In this document: positions 26,868 through 35,411 of the stretch, in pieces
Layout of the letters: every line of letters begins with the position of its first letter
Numbering within the stretch: the stretch's first letter is position 1
Assembly: GCF_023227745.1 (NCBI RefSeq)
Contig: NZ_JALKBX010000001.1
Coordinates: 1 to 64,000 of the forward strand
Length of the DNA stretch: 64,000 nucleotides
From: Natroniella acetigena
GTDB taxonomy: Bacteria; Bacillota; Halanaerobiia; Halobacteroidales; Halobacteroidaceae
Direction of reading: 5' to 3'
Made by a program: the position numbers and the translations under genes
Notes under the pieces: generated by a model
What the model was told of the DNA's origin: nothing
Databases searched by the model: none
What the model saw: the letters and a program-made list of their open reading frames with translations, nothing else

Positions 26868-27794
26868 CTACTCTTTAGCTTTAAATAAAGGTGTACTCAA
26901 ATATCTCTCTCCAGTATCAGGAACTACTGTTACTACCTTCTTTCCAACTCCTAATTTTTGAGCAACTTTAATAGCTGCTGCAACTGCTGCTCCTGAAGAA
27001 ATTCCAACCAAAATCCCTTCTTGTGCTGCTAATTGGCGTGACATCTCCATTGCTTCATTATTTTCTATTTGTAATACATCATCTACTGTATCTATATTAA
27101 AGACCTCAGGAATAAAACCAGCTCCAATTCCTTGAATCATATGTGGACCAGGCTCTCCCCCACTAATTACTGCCGAATCAGTAGGTTCTACCGCTACAAC
27201 TTTAACTCCTTCAATCTCATCCTTTAATACCTCACCAACTCCAGTCACCGTACCACCCGTTCCTACTCCAGCTACAAAAGCATTCAATTCTCCTCCAGTA
27301 GCTTCAATGATCTCTTTAACTGTCGTCTGTCGATGGATATCTGGATTAGCAGGATTCAAAAATTGTTGAGGCATAAAGTAATCTTCATTCTCCTCAGCCA
27401 ATTCTTTAGCTTTTTCAATTGCTCCAGGCATTCCATCTTCCCCAGGAGTCAAGATCAATTCAGCCCCATAAGCTTTTAAAATCTTTCTTCGTTCAATACT
27501 CATCGTATTAGGCATAACTAAAATTACATTATAGCCTTTAGCAGCTCCAATAAATGCTAAGCCAATTCCCGTATTACCACTTGTTGGCTCAACAATCGTT
27601 CCTCCTGATTTTAAATCTCCCTCTTTTTCAGCAGTTTCAATCATATTTAAAGCTATTCTATCCTTAATACTACCACCTGGATTAAAGGATTCTAGCTTGA
27701 CATAAACTTCACCCACATCTTCTGGTACAACTCTATCTAATTTAACGATTGGGGTCTTCCCTACTAACTCTGTTATGTTATCAACAACTTTCAT
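26868..27794 (-). CDS. cysK: Cysteine synthase (O-acetylserine sulfhydrylase)
   Basis: The PLP enzyme makes cysteine from O-acetylserine and sulfide. The lysine motif is [10 protein letters not shown] (~35-44), the substrate loop is [12 protein letters not shown] (~67), and PLP phosphate binding is [10 protein letters not shown] (~174). At 308 residues it is full length. It may use free sulfide or a carrier thiocarboxylate, as CysM does with CysO in mycobacteria; sequence alone does not decide. Its promoter (TTGACA, 17 bases, TAAACT) resembles those of hcyS and yeiH. Confidence 0.95.
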   Translation of the reverse strand: MKVVDNITELVGKTPIVKLDRVVPEDVGEVYVKLESFNPGGSIKDRIALNMIETAEKEGDLKSGGTIVEPTSGNTGIGLAFIGAAKGYNVILVMPNTMSIERRKILKAYGAELILTPGEDGMPGAIEKAKELAEENEDYFMPQQFLNPANPDIHRQTTVKEIIEATGGELNAFVAGVGTGGTVTGVGEVLKDEIEGVKVVAVEPTDSAVISGGEPGPHMIQGIGAGFIPEVFNIDTVDDVLQIENNEAMEMSRQLAAQEGILVGISSGAAVAAAIKVAQKLGVGKKVVTVVPDTGERYLSTPLFKAKE

Positions 27795-27859
27795 CTTAAA
27801 AAACCTCCTCTGTACTAATTTTCATATCCAAGTAAATCACTTTGTTTTCATCCAGTTAT

Positions 27860-27888
27860 AGTTTACAAAAAAAACCACCCTCTGTCAA
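27860..27888 (-). promoter_or_regulatory. Promoter of cysK
   Basis: TTGACA (27883-27888) and TAAACT (27860-27865) are 17 bases apart. The promoter overlaps the stop codon of the upstream gene. The TAATCCC box seen at hcyS and yeiH was not found here. Confidence 0.55.
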
Positions 27889-29117
27889 GAAGAATTAGCA
27901 CCTACTTTAAACCTTTGCGTTGGAATAATTTCAAATTCAATTGTATAATCCCGTTCCAATTGCTGCTGAATCTGTCCAGCTAAACTATCAAGTTCTTCCT
28001 TTTCCTTTCTTTGTGGGCTATAAAAGACCAATTCAATTCGCTCTTCTTGAATCTCGACTCTAATTAACCTACTCTCAAATTGATCCTTAAAATATTCTCG
28101 ATAAGTTTGACGTACAACATCTTCAGGCTGTTCTTTAACCATCTGTTGGTATGTAATCACCCATAATGGTACCGCTAGTAAGATTAAAGATATAATCAAA
28201 ACAATCAAACTCTTTTTAATTAGCTTTTTAGCCGTTAAATCATACCACAACTGTGGCTTTAAACCTTTAAAATAAAAAGTAATTACAATCGCTAATAGTA
28301 ATGCAAAAAAGTTAACCAGCAATAATAATGTTGCACCAGAAAACAAGGGCCAACTCCACAGTGCAATCCCTATCCCAATAGTCGCCATTACAGGAATTAA
28401 AGCAGCAGCAATTACTACGCCTACCAACTGTTGCTTAACGTTAGTTACTAATGAATAAGCTCCTGCACCTCCAGCAGCAAAAGCAATCAACAAATCAGCT
28501 AACGTTGGCAACATTCTAACTTGTAAAGCCCTATTGATCGTTACATTTGGAATACTCAATCCCGCTAAAACACCAATCACAATCGCTACTAAAACGACTA
28601 CTAATTCGGCAATCAAACCTTGGACTAATAATTTCAAATCACCTAACACTATCCCCACTGCTATCGCAATAATTGGTCCAAAGACTGGAGCAATCACCAT
28701 TGAACCTACAATTACTGCAGTATTATCAATAATTAGTCCTAATGAAGCTATAATAGCAGCTACTACAGCCAGAATTAAAAACTGACTATCCACTTTACTA
28801 TTATCCTTAGCATAAGTCACAATCGTCTCTCTTGCTGCCCGATAATTATACTCTTTAGCCTTATCTTTATCGCGCGGAATAACTGTATCAGGAGTAAATA
28901 TAACTAAACTTCGTTCTGTATTTTCTGAGAAATTAAACCTCTCTTTTAATCCATCCAATAATTTATCTTCATTACCATATAATAAATTTATAATCAATAA
29001 ATCCCCAGTTTCAGATTCAATCAATTTATAATTTTCAATATCAACCCCTAATCTCTTTAATAAATTAACTGCTTCTGCTCCTTCACCAGATTCAAAAGTG
29101 GCATGAACTATCTGCAT
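27885..29117 (-). CDS. DUF389 family membrane protein
   Basis: The 410-residue protein has an N-terminal soluble part (~1-110) and a membrane core of several helices (IIDNTAVIVGSMVIAPVFGP ~128; ADLLIAFAAGGAGAYSLV ~207), the pattern of the DUF389/TIGR00341 family. A soluble C-terminal tail (~320-410) follows. Function is unknown; the family is widespread in halophiles and archaea. It is upstream of cysK with the cysK promoter over its stop codon, so a shared role is not implied. Confidence 0.8.
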   Translation of the reverse strand: MQIVHATFESGEGAEAVNLLKRLGVDIENYKLIESETGDLLIINLLYGNEDKLLDGLKERFNFSENTERSLVIFTPDTVIPRDKDKAKEYNYRAARETIVTYAKDNSKVDSQFLILAVVAAIIASLGLIIDNTAVIVGSMVIAPVFGPIIAIAVGIVLGDLKLLVQGLIAELVVVLVAIVIGVLAGLSIPNVTINRALQVRMLPTLADLLIAFAAGGAGAYSLVTNVKQQLVGVVIAAALIPVMATIGIGIALWSWPLFSGATLLLLVNFFALLLAIVITFYFKGLKPQLWYDLTAKKLIKKSLIVLIISLILLAVPLWVITYQQMVKEQPEDVVRQTYREYFKDQFESRLIRVEIQEERIELVFYSPQRKEKEELDSLAGQIQQQLERDYTIEFEIIPTQRFKVGANSS

Positions 29118-29167
29118 TGCTCGCCTCCTCTTCTCTAACTACTCTTTATTGTGCCACTAGTTAAAAA

Positions 29168-29206
29168 AAATATAAGAGACCACCAAATTTAGTAGTCTCT
29201 TGAGCA
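29168..29206 (-). terminator. Terminator of the YerC-type gene
   Basis: On minus, AAGAGACTACTAAATTTGGT is followed by GGTCTCTT and TATATTTTTTTT. The AAGAGAC/GTCTCTT stem is clear. Confidence 0.8.
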
Positions 29207-29222
29207 ATACAACTTTTATATT

Positions 29223-29510
29223 TTAGTCATCCATTCTTTCTAAAATCAACTGATAACCATCAGCTCCATAATTTAAACATCTCTTTACTCTACTAATAGT
29301 AGCAGTACTTGCTCCTGTATCCTGAGCAATTTCGTCATAAGTAGAACCTTTTTTTAACATCTTAGCTACTTCCAAACGCTGGGCCAAAGATTTTATTTCA
29401 TTAACTGTACATATATCCTCAAAAAACTTATAACATTCTTCTTTATCCTCTAATAATAAGATCGCTTCAAATAATTGATCTGTAAATTCATCTTTTAATT
29501 TAGAGTTCAA
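29223..29510 (-). CDS. YerC/TrpR-like DNA-binding protein
   Basis: The 95-residue all-helical protein has the TrpR-superfamily helix-turn-helix (GSTYDEIAQDTGASTATISR, ~54-73; then VKRCLNYG). It matches the YerC/YecD family common in Firmicutes, whose target is not well known. It has its own ribosome site and terminator, so it forms a single-gene unit. Confidence 0.85.
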   Translation of the reverse strand: MNSKLKDEFTDQLFEAILLLEDKEECYKFFEDICTVNEIKSLAQRLEVAKMLKKGSTYDEIAQDTGASTATISRVKRCLNYGADGYQLILERMDD

Positions 29511-29677
29511 CTATCCCACCTCCTAAGTTTCATAATATTATTATAATATATTTTAGAGTTTATTACCAGTGCTTTAATACATTAAAGCCAAAGAGGCAGG
29601 TAATACATTTTAGATTAAGGTTAAGTCTGAATCCAAGTAACCCATTTAAAAAATATAATTTCCTAAACAATAAAAAA

Positions 29678-29722
29678 GTATAAACTACCTTCTTAAAAAG
29701 AAGGTAGTTTATACTTTTAGTT
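29678..29722 (-). terminator. Terminator of the purine permease gene
   Basis: On minus, AGTATAAACTACCTTCTT pairs fully with AAGAAGGTAGTTTATACT around a short T loop, followed by TTTTTTATT. Confidence 0.9.
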
Positions 29723-29739
29723 AGCAGACCAAATTACTA

Positions 29740-31056
29740 TTACATAAATAAATACTTTATTATAAATAATAACGCTAAAATATTAATTACCATATTAGTC
29801 TCTTCAATTCTGCCAGAAACCAGCTTCATAATTGGATAAAAGATAATTCCAGCTGCAATTCCCTCAGCAATACTAAAAGTAAAAGGCATCATTGCGATAG
29901 TCATAAAAGCTGGAAAAGCTTCTGTAAAGTCTTCAAAGTCAACTCCCTTAATAGCTCCCATCATTAAGACTCCCACAATAATTAAGGCTGGAGCTGTAGC
30001 TTCTGCTGGTACTAACAGTACTAAAGGAGAAATTAATAATGTCAGAAGGAATAAAATAGCTACTACAACTGCAGTTAAACCTGTCTTTCCACCTTCGACC
30101 ACCCCTGCTGTACTTTCAACAAATGTAGTTACTGTACTAGTTCCAAGAATTGCTCCTGCAGTCGTTCCAATAGAATCAGCCATCAATGCCTTACCAGCTC
30201 GTGGTAAATTACCGTCTTCATCTAGCATTCCTGCTCGAGCTCCAGTTCCGACTAAAGTCCCAATCGTATCAAATAAGTCCACAAAGGTAAGGGCCAAAAT
30301 CACATTCAAAATTCCAAAATTAAATAACTCAGGAAATCCATCTACAAATGAACCAAAAGCCTCAAAGCTTACTTGTAATGAAAAAGGTGAAAATCCTTCT
30401 CCAATCTCCACAACACCCATTGGGATTCCAATAATAGTAGTCAGAATAATTCCAAGTAAGATCGACCCTTTAATATTCTTAGCCATTAAAATAGCCGTAA
30501 TAATTAGACCAATCAAAGCCAAAAGAGTATTCGGTTGAGTTAGAGTATCTGTTAATGTTACTAAAGTAGCCTCATCTGATACTACAATGTGAGCATTTTT
30601 TAAACCAATCAAAGCTATAAAGAGACCAATTCCTGCACTAACTGCTTTTTTTAAGGACAAAGGAATCGCATTAACTAAGACCGTTCTAAGACCGGTTATC
30701 GTAATTATAATAAAAAAGATACCTGAAATAAAGACTGCTGCTAAAGCAGCTTGCCAACTAAGCCCCATTCCAATTACCACAGTATAAGCAAAAAATGCAT
30801 TCAAACCCATCCCTGGTGCTAAAGCAAAAGGATAATTAGCATAAAGACCCATAATTAAAGTAGAAATTGCTGCAGATATAACTGTCGCCGCCATAACCGC
30901 TTCAAATGGCATTCCCGCATCACTCAAAATTATAGGATTAACAATAATAATATAAGCCATTGTCATAAATGTAGTCAAGCCAGCTATAACTTCCGTCTTA
31001 AGGTTGGTTCCATGTTCCTTCAACTTAAAAAACTTCTCCAAAATCTCGTTCATCAA
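29740..31056 (-). CDS. Guanine/hypoxanthine permease, AzgA/PbuG type
   Basis: The 438-residue inner-membrane protein has ~12-14 hydrophobic segments and the AzgA-family start (EVIAGLTTFMTMAYIIIVNP, ~22-41), GMGLNAFFAYTVV (~79) and GTSTVTTFVESTAGVVEGG (~305). It imports guanine or hypoxanthine. A purine riboswitch with an associated terminator precedes it, so purine abundance should shut it off. PbuG and PbuO subtypes cannot be separated by eye. Confidence 0.92.
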   Translation of the reverse strand: MMNEILEKFFKLKEHGTNLKTEVIAGLTTFMTMAYIIIVNPIILSDAGMPFEAVMAATVISAAISTLIMGLYANYPFALAPGMGLNAFFAYTVVIGMGLSWQAALAAVFISGIFFIIITITGLRTVLVNAIPLSLKKAVSAGIGLFIALIGLKNAHIVVSDEATLVTLTDTLTQPNTLLALIGLIITAILMAKNIKGSILLGIILTTIIGIPMGVVEIGEGFSPFSLQVSFEAFGSFVDGFPELFNFGILNVILALTFVDLFDTIGTLVGTGARAGMLDEDGNLPRAGKALMADSIGTTAGAILGTSTVTTFVESTAGVVEGGKTGLTAVVVAILFLLTLLISPLVLLVPAEATAPALIIVGVLMMGAIKGVDFEDFTEAFPAFMTIAMMPFTFSIAEGIAAGIIFYPIMKLVSGRIEETNMVINILALLFIIKYLFM

Positions 31057-31100
31057 AAGCCCCTCCTAATTTAGATATTTTATTTAACTTAAGCCTCAAA

Positions 31101-31150
31101 AAATAAAAATCCCAAAGTATAAATTCCAGAGGAAATTAAGACTTTGGGAT
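31101..31150 (-). terminator. Riboswitch-controlled terminator before the purine permease
   Basis: On minus, ATCCCAAAGT (31141-31150) pairs with ACTTTGGGAT (31109-31118), then TTTTTATTTTTT. It lies between the aptamer and the gene. Confidence 0.85.
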
Positions 31151-31190
31151 GAAATGTAGCATATATCAAACTACATCTCTTCCCGTAGTC

Positions 31191-31251
31191 GACTAATTTA
31201 CGGCTAGTCGGTAGAAACTTTCAGGCCATATCCCTGATATTATACGGAGGT
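31191..31251 (-). promoter_or_regulatory. Purine (guanine-type) riboswitch aptamer
   Basis: On minus, CCTCCGTATAATATCAGG, ATATGGCCTGAAAGTTTCTA, CCGACTAGCCGTAAATTAG and TCGACTACGG give the three-way junction of the purine class. The cytosine in GACTACGG at the key pairing position indicates guanine or hypoxanthine rather than adenine. Confidence 0.93.
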
Positions 31252-31420
31252 TGTGTTCTCTTTTAAATTTAAAATTAGTTGCTAATTTATTAAACTCAAA
31301 CTAGGAAATTATATCTTTTATAGTATAATAATATCATGAATTTCAATATCGTTTAAGTTTAAGCTAATATTTCTGTTGCTTTTTTAAGATATAGTTCGTG
31401 TTTTACCCTAGTCAATACTC

Positions 31421-31468
31421 TCTAACAGCCCCTACGAGTTTTTTACAAAAACTCTCCGTGGAATAAAA
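31421..31468. repeat. Small hairpin motif copy
   Basis: A GAGTTTTTTACAAAAACTC hairpin is followed by TCCGTGGAATAAAAAT, close to the CTCCGTAATAAAAA motif seen at 49081, 33318 and elsewhere. The rest of 31252-31486 shows nothing gene-like. Confidence 0.45.
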
Positions 31469-31486
31469 ATAATCTTAAGATTATTT

Positions 31487-33031
31487 TTATTCCCACTCAA
31501 TAGTTGCTGGTGGTTTGGAAGTTATATCATAAACAACCCGATTGACCTTTGGTACCTGATTGGTAATCTTAGTCGAGATTTGCTCCAAGACTTGATGAGG
31601 AATCTTGGCCCAGTCAGCAGTCATTGCATCTTTACTCTTAACAGCTCGTAAGGCAATCGTATAAGCATAAGTTCTTTCATCCCCCATAACCCCTACACTA
31701 CGCATTGGAGGTAAAACAGCAAAATACTGCCAGATCTCTTGCTCCAATTCTGCTTTGCTAATCTCCTCTCTAAAGATAGCATCAGCTTCTCTTAAAACTT
31801 CTAACTTTTCTTCAGTAACCTCTCTTAAAACTCTAATTCCTAAGCCTGGCCCAGGAAAAGGTTGGCGCCAAACTATCTTAGCTGGTAATCCTAATTCTTC
31901 TCCTACTTCCCGTACTTCATCCTTAAACAACTCTCTTAAAGGTTCAATTAATTTAAACTCCATATCTTCAGGCAAGCCACCTACATTATGATGGCTCTTA
32001 ATTGTAGAAGAATCATCGCCTTCCCCACTCTCTATTACATCAGAATAAATGGTACCTTGTACTAAATAACTAGCATCTCCAACTTTAGCTGCTTCATCTT
32101 CAAAAACCCTAATAAATTGATTACCGATTATCTTTCTCTTCTCTTCTGGATCTGCAATACCAGTCAATTGCTCTAAAAATCTATCCTGTGCTTCTACAGC
32201 AACTAAATTCATCTCAAACTCTTCACCAAATGTCTTTTTTACCTCTGCTGCTTCATTCTTACGTAATAGACCATGATCAACAAAGATACAAGTTAACTGA
32301 TCTCCAATTGCTTTATCTACTAAAGCAGCTGCTACTGAAGAATCTACTCCTCCAGACAAACCACAAATTACTTGTTTAGTATCTCCCACTTTTTCTCTAA
32401 TTTCTGTTACTGTCTGCTCAATAAAATTACTGGTTGTCCAATCTCCTTGACAGTTACAGGCTTGATATAAGAAGTTCTCAATCATTTCTGTTCCCTGTGG
32501 TGTATGTACTACTTCAGGGTGAAATTGAACTCCATAAAACCCTTTGGCTTGATTGCCAATTGCAGCTATTGGCGTATCCTCTGTAACACCAATTATTTCA
32601 AAACCATCAGGTAATTCAGCAACAGCATCTCCATGACTCATCCAGCACTCTAATTGTTGAGGTAAACCAGTAAATAAATCCATTTCTTGTTTGACTTCGA
32701 TCATTGCTCGTCCATATTCTCTATTCTCTGTTGCTACAACCTTACCTCCAGCCAGCAGATGGCTCATCAATTGCATCCCATAACAGATCCCCAAAATAGG
32801 GATCCCCAGTTCAAAAATTTCTTGATCTATATACGGAGCATCTTCAGCATAGACACTTGCTGGCCCGCCTGAAAAGATAATCCCCGCTGGCTCCAATTTT
32901 TTGATCTTCTCTAAGTCAACATTATAAGGTAAGACTTCTGAATAAACATTACACTCTCTAATCCTTCTAGCAATTAATTTGCTATATTGTGCTCCAAAAT
33001 CTAATACTAACACTACTTCTTTTTGATTCAC
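31487..33031 (-). CDS. guaA: GMP synthase (glutamine-hydrolysing)
   Basis: GuaA aminates XMP to GMP. Residues ~1-195 form the class I glutaminase domain with nucleophile motif GICYGMQLM (~80) and FHPEVVH (~172). Next comes the ATP pyrophosphatase domain ([12 protein letters not shown], ~224) and the dimerisation domain ending KPPATIEWE. At 514 residues it is full length. It is preceded by its own purine riboswitch and terminator. Confidence 0.96.
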   Translation of the reverse strand: MNQKEVVLVLDFGAQYSKLIARRIRECNVYSEVLPYNVDLEKIKKLEPAGIIFSGGPASVYAEDAPYIDQEIFELGIPILGICYGMQLMSHLLAGGKVVATENREYGRAMIEVKQEMDLFTGLPQQLECWMSHGDAVAELPDGFEIIGVTEDTPIAAIGNQAKGFYGVQFHPEVVHTPQGTEMIENFLYQACNCQGDWTTSNFIEQTVTEIREKVGDTKQVICGLSGGVDSSVAAALVDKAIGDQLTCIFVDHGLLRKNEAAEVKKTFGEEFEMNLVAVEAQDRFLEQLTGIADPEEKRKIIGNQFIRVFEDEAAKVGDASYLVQGTIYSDVIESGEGDDSSTIKSHHNVGGLPEDMEFKLIEPLRELFKDEVREVGEELGLPAKIVWRQPFPGPGLGIRVLREVTEEKLEVLREADAIFREEISKAELEQEIWQYFAVLPPMRSVGVMGDERTYAYTIALRAVKSKDAMTADWAKIPHQVLEQISTKITNQVPKVNRVVYDITSKPPATIEWE

Positions 33032-33061
33032 TACTTAAACCCCCTTCTCAACTCTATTATA

Positions 33062-33116
33062 AATAAAAAAATCCCAAATTATAAGCCCTTATTGAATTAT
33101 TAAGGGCCAAATTTGA
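33062..33116 (-). terminator. Riboswitch-controlled terminator before guaA
   Basis: On minus, CAAATTTGGCCCTTA can pair with TAAGGGCTTATAATTTG, followed by GGATTTTTTT. It sits between the aptamer and guaA. Confidence 0.8.
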
Positions 33117-33166
33117 AAGATAGATATATATAGGTATATATAGATATAGGTATAGCTATATTACTA

Positions 33167-33237
33167 TCCCGTAGTCAACCAGTTTACGGCTAGTTAGTAG
33201 AAACCTTCGACCCTTATTGTCGAAATTATACGAGAAA
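33167..33237 (-). promoter_or_regulatory. Purine (guanine-type) riboswitch aptamer
   Basis: On minus, TCTCGTATAATTTCGAC, GGTCGAAGGTTTCTA, CTAACTAGCCGTAAACTGG and TTGACTACGGGA give the purine aptamer, with the discriminating cytosine in GACTACGG. It is a second copy of the class, diverged from the one at 31.2 kb. Confidence 0.93.
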
Positions 33238-33375
33238 ACTTAAGCCTAAGTTTAAGTAAAAGCTAAGTCCTTATGTTCTTAACGATTGACTTAACCTCAA
33301 CTTCGGGTTTATAAAAACCCTTCGTAATAAAAACCATTTCCTCAGTCTTAAACTTAAGTTAGTCTATTATCCAGT
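33238..33375. repeat. Hexad-arm element with small hairpin copy
   Basis: Left units (ACTTAAGCCTAAGTTTAAGT) and a right inverse (CAGTCTTAAACTTAAGTTAG) flank GGGTTTATAAAAACCC, then TTCGTAATAAAAACC. It separates the lar operon from guaA control sequences. Confidence 0.55.
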
Positions 33376-33399
33376 TATGCTGTTAGTATAAATCAGATC

Positions 33400-33864
33400 T
33401 TAATCATTGTCAAGTTCTAACTTTAAATCATTATTTTCTAAATACTTTTTCGTTATAGCCAATACTTCTTGGTAAACATCTTGCAGTGGAACCCCAAAAT
33501 TCTCTGCTGCTAGTTTACATTCTTCATACTCTGGAGCATACTTCAAAACTGCTCCCGCTTTAAACGCAACCTTGACAGTTATTCTACCAAAAGAGGTGTC
33601 TATTTCCAAAAACTTTCTCTTCAGTTTTTCTCTAGTCACCTCATACTTTCTGATTCCTAGTGTTGTCGTTTCTGTAAATAATACCTCCTCAACCTGTTCA
33701 GTTATCTCTTTAGTGGCTAGTACATTAACTTTAACCCCTGGTCGATTCTTCTTCATCATTATATTTGTTAGGTAAACATCTAAAGCACCAATCTCAAATA
33801 ACTTAGGGACTAAGTAAGAATAGATCTCTGAGTTCATATCATCAATATTTGTCTCTAACATCAC
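33400..33864 (-). CDS. larC: LarC C-terminal part (LarC2), reached by -1 frameshift
   Basis: LarC inserts nickel into the pincer nucleotide cofactor of LarA-type racemases. This part starts in the conserved core (QETLVMLETNIDDMNSE) in the -1 frame relative to the first part and runs to a normal C-terminal domain (PGVKVNVLATKE ~43; EYEECKLAAENFGVPL ~116). The internal ATG lacks a convincing ribosome site. Slippage on the A9 run at 33879-33887 would join both parts into one protein of ~395 residues. In Lactobacillus plantarum larC is also made from two frames by programmed frameshifting. Confidence 0.85.
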   Translation of the reverse strand: MMLETNIDDMNSEIYSYLVPKLFEIGALDVYLTNIMMKKNRPGVKVNVLATKEITEQVEEVLFTETTTLGIRKYEVTREKLKRKFLEIDTSFGRITVKVAFKAGAVLKYAPEYEECKLAAENFGVPLQDVYQEVLAITKKYLENNDLKLELDND

Positions 33865-34601
33865 TAAAGTTTCTTGACTTTTTTTTTACCCACTGTCACC
33901 CGCAATAGATTACTAATCTCTAGCTCCCTAGTACCTAATCCATAACCTACTTGCTCGATTACCATTTCTGGATAAGGAATAAAATCTGTCGCTAATACTT
34001 TAATTATTGCTGCTCCTGTAGGGGTGACTAGCTCACTCTCTACCCCTTTAGAATAAACAGGAACATCCTGTAAAATCTCTAAAGTAGCAGGAGCAGGAAC
34101 AGGTAAATTACCATGAGCACAATTGACAAAGCCTCTTCCTAAATGCAGAGGAGATGAGTAGATTCGCTCAACTCCTAATTTATCTATACAAATAGCAACC
34201 CCTACAATATCGATAATCGAATCAATAGCACCTACCTCATGAAAGTGTACTTCATCTAGCGGCTGATTATGGATTTTAGCTTCTGCTTGAGCTATTAGCT
34301 CAAAAATTTGACAACTTAATTCTTTAACATTAGTAGTTAAGTCACTAGCACTAATTAAACTTTTAATATTCTGTAAGCTACGATGGTGATGATCATGTTC
34401 CTGCTCGACAATCACATTAAAATCAGTCCCTGTAATCCCTTTTTTCTGTCCACAATCGATCTCTAATTGATAACCAGTCAGTTCTATTTTTTTTAATTCT
34501 TTTAAAAACTCTTCCTGATCTATTCCCAAATCAAGCAATGCTCCAATTGTCATATCTCCACTAATTCCTGCTAAACAATCAAAATAGAGTATCTTCTCCA
34601 T
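33864..34601 (-). CDS. larC: LarC N-terminal part (LarC1) ending at frameshift site
   Basis: The 245-residue N-terminal part of the nickel-insertion protein shows YFDCLAGISGDMTIGALLDL (~6-25), a histidine-rich stretch EQEHDHHHRS (~66) suited to nickel, and HFHEVGAIDSIIDIVG (~118). It terminates four codons after GGT followed by nine A residues. From that run the -1 frame reads straight into the conserved LETNIDDM core. The short form could exist on its own. A sequencing error in the homopolymer is the main alternative. Confidence 0.88.
   Translation of the reverse strand: MEKILYFDCLAGISGDMTIGALLDLGIDQEEFLKELKKIELTGYQLEIDCGQKKGITGTDFNVIVEQEHDHHHRSLQNIKSLISASDLTTNVKELSCQIFELIAQAEAKIHNQPLDEVHFHEVGAIDSIIDIVGVAICIDKLGVERIYSSPLHLGRGFVNCAHGNLPVPAPATLEILQDVPVYSKGVESELVTPTGAAIIKVLATDFIPYPEMVIEQVGYGLGTRELEISNLLRVTVGKKKVKKL
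33866..33893 (-). promoter_or_regulatory. Probable -1 ribosomal frameshift site in larC
   Basis: GGT AAA AAA AAA GTC in the zero frame can slip one base back on A9 (33879-33887) and read AGT CAA GAA ACT. The zero-frame TAG follows within four codons. No downstream pseudoknot was worked out. Confidence 0.7.
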
Positions 34602-34619
34602 AGCATATATCCTCTCTGA

Positions 34620-35393
34620 TTAAGATTTTTCCTTCATTGCAATTTCAATTTGACGATTAATAGTACTAGCTAGATAAGCAGCACCAAAACCATTATCGAT
34701 ATTGACCACTCCAATTCCACTAGAACAACTGTTCAACATTGTCAATAAAGCTGATACTCCTTCAAAATTAGCACCATAACCAATACTAGTTGGAACAGCT
34801 ATTACTGGCTTATCTACTAATCCCCCAACTACACTGGCTAAAGCACCTTCCATTCCTGCTACAGTAATGATGATGTTAGCTTCATCTAATTTATTTTTAT
34901 TTGATAATAAACGATGAATTCCAGCAACCCCTACATCATATAACCTCTCAACAGTATTTCCTAAGACTTGAGCAGTTACTACTGCTTCTTCAGCTACTGG
35001 AATATCTGAAGTTCCACCGGTTACAACTAAAATTTTACTGGTTGTTGTTTCTAGTTCTCTTTTTTTAATCACAACTGTCTTTGCTAACTCATTATAATCT
35101 ATCTCGTCTGTTATATCTTGCAACGCCTCATAAATTTCAGGGTTGGCCCTAGTTGCTAAAATATTATTATTCCTCTCTAACATCTTGACGACTATCCCTT
35201 TAATATGATCTACCGACTTCCCCTCACAATAAATAACCTCTGGATAACCATTTCTCAAACCACGATGATGATCAACTTTTGCATATCCTAAATCTTCAAA
35301 CGGTAGATCTTTCAACTGTTTCATAGCGGATTCTACATCCAATTCTCCATTCTTCACCTGCTCTAGTGCTTCTCTAATAACTTCATTCTTCAC
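34620..35393 (-). CDS. larB: LarB, nicotinate mononucleotide adenine dinucleotide carboxylase/hydrolase
   Basis: LarB carboxylates NaAD and releases the pyridinium dicarboxylate mononucleotide that becomes the nickel-pincer cofactor. The C-terminal PurE-like domain shows VVTGGTSDIPVAEEA (~123), VAGMEGALASVVGGL (~178) and PTSIGYGANFEGVSALLTM (~201). At 257 residues it is full length. It lies between larE and larC with short gaps, so the three are one operon. Confidence 0.93.
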   Translation of the reverse strand: MKNEVIREALEQVKNGELDVESAMKQLKDLPFEDLGYAKVDHHRGLRNGYPEVIYCEGKSVDHIKGIVVKMLERNNNILATRANPEIYEALQDITDEIDYNELAKTVVIKKRELETTTSKILVVTGGTSDIPVAEEAVVTAQVLGNTVERLYDVGVAGIHRLLSNKNKLDEANIIITVAGMEGALASVVGGLVDKPVIAVPTSIGYGANFEGVSALLTMLNSCSSGIGVVNIDNGFGAAYLASTINRQIEIAMKEKS

Positions 35394-35411
35394 AATTTAT
35401 CCCTCTTTCTG

